Below, one piece after another: positions 1 through 5,991 of a stretch of DNA of 13,066 nt. Where the stretch lies: contig JAIYBO010000045.1 of NCBI GenBank assembly GCA_027488495.1, positions 1 through 13,066 on the forward strand. The letters run 5' to 3'. The notes under the pieces are model-generated. The model had not been told where the DNA came from and searched no databases. It saw nothing but the letters and a program-made list of their open reading frames with translations. The number at the start of each line of letters is the position of its first letter. The first letter of the stretch is position 1. Source of the DNA: Bacteroidota bacterium. Its GTDB lineage: Bacteria; Bacteroidota; Bacteroidia; NS11-12g; UBA955. The translations under genes were made by a program, and so were the position numbers.

Positions 1-452
1 CCTTGTCGGGCGATGCAATAGAGCTTTCCATTGATTTCCCGGAGGCGACGAATTTTGTTGAGTTGTTCTTTTTTGAAATGCTGGATGAGGTTTCCATTTG
101 AAATATCGAACACATACAATCCGTCGTTGTAGGTAGCAATGGTGAGTGTGTTTTGGTTTAGGTGCAAATCCCAACACTGTTGAGTTCCAACCTGGACTTT
201 GATTTTTTCTAGCGAAGGTTGTTGTTTTGGTGCATAATGCAATCCGGCATCTGTGGCTATCAAGACACTTCCTGAGTTTGTCTCAATAATTCTTCGGGTG
301 CTTGCGGTGGGTAGACCATCGCTTACAGAAATTTCAGGTAAATTGGGGAATGTTTGGGCAACTGCAAAAAGGACTATCCAATGCCATAGGATGACTGCAA
401 CAGCTTTCTTCCAGTTTTGGAAAGGGCGATTTGTTTTCCATTTTTTAAGCAT
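1..452 (-). CDS. Two-component propeller sensor protein (probable histidine kinase), N-terminal part
   Basis: Translating the minus strand from the ATG at 452 gives an open frame of 150 codons that leaves the window at position 1, so only the N-terminus is visible. It starts MLKKWKTNRPFQNWKKAV, a basic stretch followed by a hydrophobic segment (VILWHWIVLFAVA) with a plausible cleavage before AQT, so the protein is exported to the periplasm. The next residues resemble two-component regulator propeller blades: ISVSDGLPT, then SVLIATDAGLHY, then LTIATYNDGLYVFDISNG. In Bacteroidota such propellers usually precede a transmembrane helix and a LytS-like His_kinase domain, which would lie off the left edge. 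The start falls inside the end of the preceding response-regulator gene (79-base overlap, different frame). A TGA lies upstream in this frame and there is no later start before the hydrophobic segment, so this start is well supported. The kinase identity is inferred from the neighbour. Confidence 0.72.
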   Translation of the reverse strand, partial: MLKKWKTNRPFQNWKKAVAVILWHWIVLFAVAQTFPNLPEISVSDGLPTASTRRIIETNSGSVLIATDAGLHYAPKQQPSLEKIKVQVGTQQCWDLHLNQNTLTIATYNDGLYVFDISNGNLIQHFKKEQLNKIRRLREINGKLYCIARQ

Positions 453-1099
453 AGGTGGTTGCTTTTGTATGTGGCAATTTGGTCAACTGGTACTAGGTAT
501 GAACGATGTACGCGAACAAAATGCACGGGCAAAGATGGCGATAAAACTTTTAATGTTTTGGATATCAAATGCTCTTTTTGACCGGTAATGATTTTGGAAT
601 AGGCCCCCGCTGCTTCCACATATTGAATGTCGCCAAATGGAACAACCACATTGAGACCACTTTCCCTCACCACGAGTGAAGTTTTTGTAGAGGTGATATC
701 TGTGAGTATTTGGCCGTTTTTGATGCCCCGCTGCTTAATTTTTGGGAGTAATACTTGAAAATCCTCCTCTGAAATGGGCTTTAACAAATAATCTACAACC
801 TCAATTTTAATGGCTTGCAAAGCGTATTCTGGGAATGCGCTGATGACAATGATTTGGATGTTTTCGGGCAGTATGGATGTGATGCTCAAGCCAATTTCGC
901 CTTTGAGTTGGATATCGAGAAAAAGTACATCGATGGTTTCTTCCTCGAAAATTTGTGTGGCTTCTTCAATGTTGGTTGCGAATTTCACATCTCCAAATAA
1001 GTCGCCCCCGTATTCTTTCAAAAAATACCCCACCATGTCACGGCCCGATTTTTCATCGTCGAGCACAAGTGCTTTCAGTGGGCCTTCCAATCGAATCAT
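374..1099 (-). CDS. LytTR family response regulator transcription factor
   Basis: A 241-residue response regulator with an N-terminal receiver domain (about residues 8-120) and a C-terminal LytTR DNA-binding domain (about 136-235). The receiver has the acidic pair D14-D15, the phosphoacceptor D62 in DVLFLDIQL and the conserved lysine K107 in YLLKP. The LytTR part shows the family pattern: an YVEAAGAYSKI segment, then HFVRVHRSYLVPVDQI and a final strand containing IALSKTGRKLL. Proteins of this type (AgrA, LytR and AlgR relatives) bind DNA through a beta-rich domain rather than a helix-turn-helix. I chose the ATG at 1099; a GTG directly before it (1102) would add one residue. The sensor gene starts inside its 3' end, so the two are very probably cotranscribed and act as a pair. 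The regulated genes cannot be read from the window. Confidence 0.93.
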   Translation of the reverse strand: MIRLEGPLKALVLDDEKSGRDMVGYFLKEYGGDLFGDVKFATNIEEATQIFEEETIDVLFLDIQLKGEIGLSITSILPENIQIIVISAFPEYALQAIKIEVVDYLLKPISEEDFQVLLPKIKQRGIKNGQILTDITSTKTSLVVRESGLNVVVPFGDIQYVEAAGAYSKIITGQKEHLISKTLKVLSPSLPVHFVRVHRSYLVPVDQIATYKSNHLCLKNGKQIALSKTGRKLLQSSYGIG

Positions 1100-1202
1100 C
1101 ACGCTAACTTACAGCGAGAAACTCATTATTGGGAGATTGGGCAAATAAATATTTTGGGTATTTAATGAGCGATTGATTTCTTTAGCAAGGAGGGAGGGAT
1201 TG

Positions 1203-1210
1203 TATCTTTG
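1203..1210 (+). promoter_or_regulatory. Bacteroidota -7 promoter element for the epimerase gene
   Basis: TATCTTTG is a perfect match to the Bacteroidota -7 consensus TAnnTTTG. It ends only four bases before the ATG at 1215, so transcription would begin at or within a base or two of the start codon and give a leaderless mRNA. A clear TTG-type -33 element at the usual spacing is not visible; the nearest TTG (1173-1175) lies too far upstream. Confidence 0.5.
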
Positions 1211-1214
1211 TGTC

Positions 1215-2090
1215 ATGAACGAATCGATGGTTGTGATTGCAAATGATTCAATTTCGGCTGAAATCTCTTTGTTGGGTGCCGAGCTACGCGTGTTACGTAA
1301 AAAGGATGGTGAAAATGTGATGTGGGCAGCCGATACCGATCATTGGAATCGGGTTTCTCCCAACCTATTTCCCATTGTGGGTCGTGTGAAAGGTGATCAA
1401 TATTCTGTGGATGGCAAGGAGTATGAAATGCGCCAGCACGGCTTTGCGCGTGATCAATTTTTCGAGGTGATTGAAGTATCTGCGGATGAAGTTGCCTTGC
1501 GTTTGGTTTTTGGTGAAGTCACCTTGGCGATGTACCCGTATCAATTTGAATTTGTGGTTCGTTATAGGTTAGAAGGGGCTACTCTGTGGGTAGAATATCA
1601 AACCAAGAATTTGGGCGATGCAGACATGTTGTACTCGGTGGGTGGACATCCGGGCTTTGCTTTGCGGGGCGATTTGGGTCAACACCACTTGCAGTTTGGT
1701 TTGGCGGGAGAGTGGTTGGATTTTTCGGCGGAGCGACATTGCATTGAGGGTGGCCTGTACACTGGTGAAACATCCACTGTGGTGGTTTCTCAAGGCTTAA
1801 AATTGAGCGATGATTTGTTTGAAACCGATGCCATTGTGTTTCGAGAGCCGGTGTTCGACCAAGTACGATTGTTGAGTGAAGTTGATGGTACGATGCTCGA
1901 TTTTTATTGTTGGGAGTGGGATGCTGTGGGTTTTTGGACAAAACCAGGTGCGCCATTTTTCTGCATAGAACCATGGTGGGGTTGGGCCGATGAGGTGGGC
2001 GCTACCGGAGAGTTTTCGGAGAAGGCGGGTTTGCACAAGTTGTCGCCGGGTGCAGAGGAATCGCTGAGTTATGGGATTGGATTGCCTTAG
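1215..2090 (+). CDS. Aldose 1-epimerase family protein (LacX-like)
   Basis: A 291-residue protein of the galactose mutarotase superfamily, the expected length for the LacX-like branch. Family landmarks appear in order: GAELRVLRKKDG near the N-terminus, NLFPIVGRVKG (50-60), HGFARDQFF with H75, YSVGGHPGFAL with H145, and APFFCIEPWWGWAD with E252. The two histidines and the glutamate correspond to the catalytic residues that open and close the sugar ring in aldose 1-epimerases. The likely role is interconversion of alpha and beta anomers of a hexose, or of a phosphorylated or otherwise modified sugar, in the cytoplasm; there is no signal peptide and the substrate cannot be deduced. I prefer the ATG at 1215 to the in-frame ATG at 1173, because the longer form would add 14 residues that do not look like the family and would start upstream of the predicted promoter. 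It is divergent from the regulator gene and convergent with menE, so it is monocistronic. Confidence 0.88.
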   Translation: MNESMVVIANDSISAEISLLGAELRVLRKKDGENVMWAADTDHWNRVSPNLFPIVGRVKGDQYSVDGKEYEMRQHGFARDQFFEVIEVSADEVALRLVFGEVTLAMYPYQFEFVVRYRLEGATLWVEYQTKNLGDADMLYSVGGHPGFALRGDLGQHHLQFGLAGEWLDFSAERHCIEGGLYTGETSTVVVSQGLKLSDDLFETDAIVFREPVFDQVRLLSEVDGTMLDFYCWEWDAVGFWTKPGAPFFCIEPWWGWADEVGATGEFSEKAGLHKLSPGAEESLSYGIGLP

Positions 2091-2096
2091 TTGGAG

Positions 2097-3188
2097 TTAA
2101 GCGTTGTTTCCCACATTCCTATCGATTTTGCCATTGGGTAGCATGGGGATTTTGGAGATGTGGCGCAAGCTTTTTGGGCGATGTAAGGGGTTCAGCGCCT
2201 GCAGTTCTATGAGAATTTCTTCTAAGGTTACATTTTGATGCGTGGTAACCAAGGTGATTTGTTCGCCGAATTTTGGATGGGTTTCACCCATGCAATAGAA
2301 GGAAAAAAGTGGCCAATTGAGGAGTTGGCTGATTTGATTTTCGAGATCTTCGATGTGCACCTTTACTCCGCCAGTATTGATCACAAGGTTTGTTCTGCCG
2401 AGCCAACGAAATTCAGTGTTTGATAGAATTTCAACTTTGTCCGATAGCGTAATCCATTGATCCTGTGTGGTGGGATTGCGAACCATGAGTTCGTGGTTTT
2501 GGTTGGCGTTGATGGATGTGCCGGCTGTGGTGTGGAAATGGGTTTTTCCGGGTTTGATTTCACGGCCGGCAAAATGGGATGCCGTTTCTGTGGAACCAAA
2601 CGTGTGGATGAATCGGGTATTCGGAAATTCGTTAAGGATGCTTTTTTCGATTTCGTCCGAAATATTTTGTCCGCCCAATAATACCGTATCTATGTTTTGA
2701 AGTCTTGCTTGGCTGTTGGGATTGCTGTTCATCACCACAAATTGCATGGGGGTAATCGATAACAACTGCGGGGGGAATTGGTCCCAAAGTGCAGGCGAAA
2801 ATGGCAGGATATTGAAAGGAATGGGTTTGTTGGTCTCTATGCCATTTTGTTCTGAAATTTCAAATCGCTGGGGTAGAAACAAAACATAATTCTCTATGGA
2901 TTCCAAGGGATTGCTATTGGGTTCACCGAGCCAGATGGGTGATTGCCACACGGATGCACGAATGAGTTGCATGAATCCGCCAGCTTTGTTGAATGGTAGC
3001 GCACAGAGCTGTATGGGGGCTTTTTGATGATCGAACCAAGTTTTGAGTGTGCTTTCGGCGCTCCATTGTAGGGCGTTCCTGCTATGTGTAATGGATGTTG
3101 GCGTGCCGGTGCTACCCGAGGTTTGCAAAGTGAATTGCGGTTGATGCGTATCCCAAGCGTTTAGGATTTCAATGGCTTGGTGTATCAT
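2097..3188 (-). CDS. menE: Compact AMP-binding ligase, probable o-succinylbenzoate--CoA ligase (MenE)
   Basis: A 363-residue member of the ANL adenylate-forming superfamily. The phosphate-binding loop LQTSGSTGTP lies at residues 21-30, the FGSTETASH adenine/Mg motif at 197-205, the hinge region GRTNLVINTGGVKVHIEDLE at 264-283, and the C-terminal catalytic lysine K354 in LPNGKIDRN. It is well short of the usual 450-500 residues because most of the N-terminal subdomain before the phosphate loop is absent, which matches the short MenE form I associate with Bacteroidota. MenE activates o-succinylbenzoate to its CoA thioester in menaquinone synthesis. The assignment rests on length and motif style; no other men gene is present, so another acyl or aryl acid substrate remains possible. 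The hinge motif, normally GRxD, reads GRTN (N267). It starts 23 bases after the aminotransferase gene ends and is probably cotranscribed with it. Confidence 0.72.
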   Translation of the reverse strand: MIHQAIEILNAWDTHQPQFTLQTSGSTGTPTSITHSRNALQWSAESTLKTWFDHQKAPIQLCALPFNKAGGFMQLIRASVWQSPIWLGEPNSNPLESIENYVLFLPQRFEISEQNGIETNKPIPFNILPFSPALWDQFPPQLLSITPMQFVVMNSNPNSQARLQNIDTVLLGGQNISDEIEKSILNEFPNTRFIHTFGSTETASHFAGREIKPGKTHFHTTAGTSINANQNHELMVRNPTTQDQWITLSDKVEILSNTEFRWLGRTNLVINTGGVKVHIEDLENQISQLLNWPLFSFYCMGETHPKFGEQITLVTTHQNVTLEEILIELQALNPLHRPKSLRHISKIPMLPNGKIDRNVGNNA

Positions 3189-3211
3189 GGTTCAAAAATA
3201 CTTCAGAACAA

Positions 3212-4747
3212 TTAATTCCACCCTTCCTGTTTGAGGAATGCGTCGAGCACTTCAAAGAATTTTTGAATGTCGGTGAGGTTGTTGTAATAATGAGTAGATA
3301 CCCGCACACAATGGATGTCGTTTTCAGCGACATATCGCAATATTACATTGTTCTTTCTCGCAAAATCACAGAAGCGTTGAGAGGCTTGGGGGGTAGAAGT
3401 TCCGGCTGGCAGTGATGCTGTGGCGGCCTTCTGGGTGTCAGTGATTTTACTGGGGTGTTCATGGATTCTGAAGCCCACCTGCGCCCCACGAGAAATGACT
3501 TCTAGGGGTGTGAGTATTTGCATGATTGGACCTTGGCTGCTGTGCATTTTCCAAAGCACTGGCGTTGAGTTGGGGTTTGAAGGTTCTTCGATGGCCCCGT
3601 TGGGGTTTGCATTTCCTGAAGGACTTTTTGCGGCGGCATTTCTATCCATGAGTCCCTGCATCAGTGTGCTACTGAGGTGTTTTACGCGTTTTTCGATGAG
3701 TGTTGGACCCACCTTCAAATAGAATTGCATTGCGGCTTTTGCCCCATCGTACAGTGGACCGGGGAATGTGCCGTAGCTGTATCGCGCGGTTTTGGGTACC
3801 AATTCTCCCAATGAGGGTGGAACGGTACTCATGTTAAACGTATCTACTGAATAAGCGGCCACGTGGTGGATGGTGGATTTTTGCAATATGTTTTCAGCGG
3901 CATAGAAAAACCCGGTACCTATGGGTCCTAGCATCCATTTGTGGAAACAACCGCTGTAATAGTCGCAGCCCATATCGTGAAGATCCATGGCAATCATTCC
4001 CAGCGGGTGTGCGCCATCGATCGCTGAGATGATGTTGTTTTCCCGGGCCCAAGTGCAGATTTCCTTCACGGGGAGTATCTGTCCGATCGTACAAGGAATG
4101 TGCGGCACGGCCACCACTTTGGTTTTGTTTGTTTTTACGGCTTTGATGTTGGCGAGTGTTTCTTGGGCTGTGTTACCGAGTGCGGCAATTTTGAGTACGA
4201 TGCCTTCGGTTTTCGCCCTGAAAAGCCATGCTGCACAGCCGCCCACGTGTTCGTGTTGGGTGATAATGACTTCATCGCCGCGTTTGAGGGAGATGGCTCT
4301 ACAAGCCAAGTTTACGCCTTCGCTTACGTTTTTGGTGATGGCGATTTCACTGCCTTTGCAACCGATGATGGCGGCGAGTTGATCTTCGAAACTGCCATCG
4401 TGCATGGGATATGCGGCATTTTCTGCCAAATTGTGAAAGCTTTTGTTGAGTGCCTCCAGAACGGGGTATGGGGTGATTCCCATTGTGCCATTGTTGAGGA
4501 AGGTGATTTTGGGGTTTAAGGGGAAGAGCGATCTCACAAAATCCCAATATGGACTGTCTTTTTCGGGGTTCAGCGCATCCGTTTCTGGCGCGAATGGCAG
4601 TGGCTCATGGGGGTTGTATTTGGTGTTTTCCCAAGCGGTTGTGCCGGGGCTTTGAAGTTGTTGGGATTGGTTGGATAGGGCTGATTTTCCTAGCAATCCT
4701 CCCACTGTGAGGCCTGCGCCGAGGGTTAAAAAATGCTTGCGTTCCAT
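3212..4747 (-). CDS. Exported class V aminotransferase-fold PLP enzyme (isopenicillin N epimerase/cysteine desulfurase-like)
   Basis: A 511-residue PLP-dependent fold type I enzyme of aminotransferase class V. The core is clear: the N-terminal FLNNGTMGITP, ITKNVSEGVNLA, the cofactor-binding aspartate and histidine in AIDGAHPLGMIAMDL (D244, H247), and the PLP lysine K270 in GCFHKWMLGPIGTGFF. The C-terminus CVRVSTHYYNN is also typical. The N-terminus MERKHFLTLGAGLTVGGLLG resembles a twin-arginine signal with an Arg-Lys pair (consensus RRxFL), so periplasmic export is likely. Compared with typical 380-430-residue relatives, it carries two Asn/Pro/Ser/Ala-rich insertions near residues 369-396 and 432-455. 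The reaction is unknown: epimerase, desulfurase, lyase and transaminase activities all occur in this family. I prefer the ATG at 4747, which begins the signal directly; an in-frame ATG at 4771 would add eight residues. menE follows 23 bases later. Confidence 0.85.
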   Translation of the reverse strand: MERKHFLTLGAGLTVGGLLGKSALSNQSQQLQSPGTTAWENTKYNPHEPLPFAPETDALNPEKDSPYWDFVRSLFPLNPKITFLNNGTMGITPYPVLEALNKSFHNLAENAAYPMHDGSFEDQLAAIIGCKGSEIAITKNVSEGVNLACRAISLKRGDEVIITQHEHVGGCAAWLFRAKTEGIVLKIAALGNTAQETLANIKAVKTNKTKVVAVPHIPCTIGQILPVKEICTWARENNIISAIDGAHPLGMIAMDLHDMGCDYYSGCFHKWMLGPIGTGFFYAAENILQKSTIHHVAAYSVDTFNMSTVPPSLGELVPKTARYSYGTFPGPLYDGAKAAMQFYLKVGPTLIEKRVKHLSSTLMQGLMDRNAAAKSPSGNANPNGAIEEPSNPNSTPVLWKMHSSQGPIMQILTPLEVISRGAQVGFRIHEHPSKITDTQKAATASLPAGTSTPQASQRFCDFARKNNVILRYVAENDIHCVRVSTHYYNNLTDIQKFFEVLDAFLKQEGWN

Positions 4748-4776
4748 GGCAAAATTGGGTCTGAATTGCATAGGTA

Positions 4777-4785
4777 CAAAAAATA
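4777..4785 (-). promoter_or_regulatory. Possible -7 element for the aminotransferase-menE unit
   Basis: On the minus strand the sequence TATTTTTTG is one T longer than the Bacteroidota -7 consensus TAnnTTTG. Transcription from it would begin near 4772, giving a leader of about 25 bases before the favoured ATG at 4747, or no leader for the alternative ATG at 4771. It sits back to back with the element for anmK in a 100-base divergent region. Confidence 0.3.
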
Positions 4786-4811
4786 TCGGTGAAATCGCCT
4801 CATTTCGTTCC

Positions 4812-4819
4812 TATTTTTG
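4812..4819 (+). promoter_or_regulatory. Bacteroidota -7 promoter element for anmK
   Basis: TATTTTTG matches the TAnnTTTG consensus exactly and lies 28 bases before the ATG of anmK, leaving a leader of roughly 23 bases. It would also drive the amino acid dehydrogenase gene. No convincing TTG -33 element is seen about 20 bases upstream. Confidence 0.5.
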
Positions 4820-4847
4820 CACTGAAAACAACCCTCGGGTTGAAACA

Positions 4848-5960
4848 ATGGTTGCAATGAAGGTATTAGGAATCATGAGTGGCAGCAGTATGGACGGGGT
4901 AGACTTGGCCATGTGCGATGTTGAGCGAACAGCAGCGGGTTGGAAGGCCCAAATCATTCAGGGAATTACCGTGCCCTACAACGAAACTTGGCGCGTTCGA
5001 TTGAGTCAATTGCGCTATCAAAATGCAGAATTGTACGCCAAAACCGATGTGTTTTATGGTCGATACTTGGGAGAATTGGCAGCGGCCTTTTTTCAACAAA
5101 CCGGCCTGAAAGCAGATTTGGTGGCTTCGCACGGACATACCATTTTTCACAATCCCAAAGGTTGGATCACGGCCCAGATTGGTGATGGGGCTACTTTGAA
5201 TGCATTTTCAAAGGTGCCGGTGGTTTCGAATTTTCGCAGGGCGGATGTGGGTTTGGGTGGACAAGGTGCGCCATTGGTGGGCATTGGAGATGAGGCTTTG
5301 TTTGGCGATTATGATTACTGTTTGAATTTGGGTGGATTTTGCAATATTTCCACCAAGCACGGGGGCAGAAGAATTGCCTTCGATATATCGCCTTGTAACA
5401 TCGTTTTGAATCGATTGGCGAGGGAGCGCGACTTGTCGTACGACGAGGATGGCGCTTTGGCTGAGGCCGGTGTGGTGGATTATACCTTGTTGAATGCTTT
5501 GAATGAAATTGAATTTTACGGACAATCGCACCCGAAGAGTTTGGGCCGAGAGTGGATCAATAAAAACTTTTGGCACATCGTGAGGGAGTTTGATGATTTG
5601 AGCGTGGAAGACAGGATGAAAACATTGGTGATGCACATCGCTATACAAGTAAAACGAGCCATTGAATCCATTGCGGAGAAGCCGTTGCATGATAGTTCTA
5701 TTTTGGTTACGGGCGGTGGTGCTTTCAATGCTTGTTTGGTGGATCATTTGCGTTCTGAAACCGAATGCAATGTGGTGGTTCCAGATGATAATTTGGTGAA
5801 TTATAAGGAGTCGTTGATTTTTGCTTTGTTGGGTGCGATGCGTGTTCACAATGAGTGTAACACTTTGAGCAGTGCAACTGGCGCAACGATGGATTGGGTG
5901 GCGGGATCTTTGGATGGAGATGTTGGCGCTTTATGGAATACTTTGAACGGCGGTAGATAG
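4848..5960 (+). CDS. anmK: Anhydro-N-acetylmuramic acid kinase
   Basis: A 370-residue cytoplasmic kinase of the AnmK family, full length. It phosphorylates and opens 1,6-anhydro-N-acetylmuramic acid, released during peptidoglycan turnover, to give MurNAc-6-phosphate for recycling. Diagnostic segments are the glycine-rich nucleotide loop GIMSGSSMDGVD (residues 8-19), SHGHTIFHNP (94-103), the signature FRRADVGLGGQGAPL (129-143) with the catalytic base D133, LNLGGFCNIS (159-168), ILVTGGGAFN (285-294) and the C-terminal NYKESLIFALLGAMR. The usual PLVP after the signature reads PLVG. The ATG at 4848 follows the promoter element; an ATG three codons later (4857) is also possible. The open frame extends upstream to about 4671, but that part overlaps the divergent aminotransferase gene and is not homologous to AnmK. 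It is followed closely by the amino acid dehydrogenase. Confidence 0.95.
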   Translation: MVAMKVLGIMSGSSMDGVDLAMCDVERTAAGWKAQIIQGITVPYNETWRVRLSQLRYQNAELYAKTDVFYGRYLGELAAAFFQQTGLKADLVASHGHTIFHNPKGWITAQIGDGATLNAFSKVPVVSNFRRADVGLGGQGAPLVGIGDEALFGDYDYCLNLGGFCNISTKHGGRRIAFDISPCNIVLNRLARERDLSYDEDGALAEAGVVDYTLLNALNEIEFYGQSHPKSLGREWINKNFWHIVREFDDLSVEDRMKTLVMHIAIQVKRAIESIAEKPLHDSSILVTGGGAFNACLVDHLRSETECNVVVPDDNLVNYKESLIFALLGAMRVHNECNTLSSATGATMDWVAGSLDGDVGALWNTLNGGR

Positions 5961-5991
5961 GCTGCGGTGATTGAATTATAAAAATACGATT

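Noticed and set aside
253..588. Plus-strand frame of 111 codons over the regulator/sensor junction.
   Set aside because: It is antisense to two well-supported genes and its composition shows no family resemblance.
4671..4847. Upstream extension of the anmK frame by 59 codons.
   Set aside because: It overlaps the divergent aminotransferase gene, lies upstream of the predicted promoter, and has no resemblance to AnmK, whose N-terminus starts at the GIMSGSSMDG region.
5208..5849. Long minus-strand open frames inside anmK, the dehydrogenase (6307-7230), pepT and the epimerase.
   Set aside because: These are antisense shadows of strongly conserved genes, created by their codon bias; none has recognisable motifs or a plausible start context.
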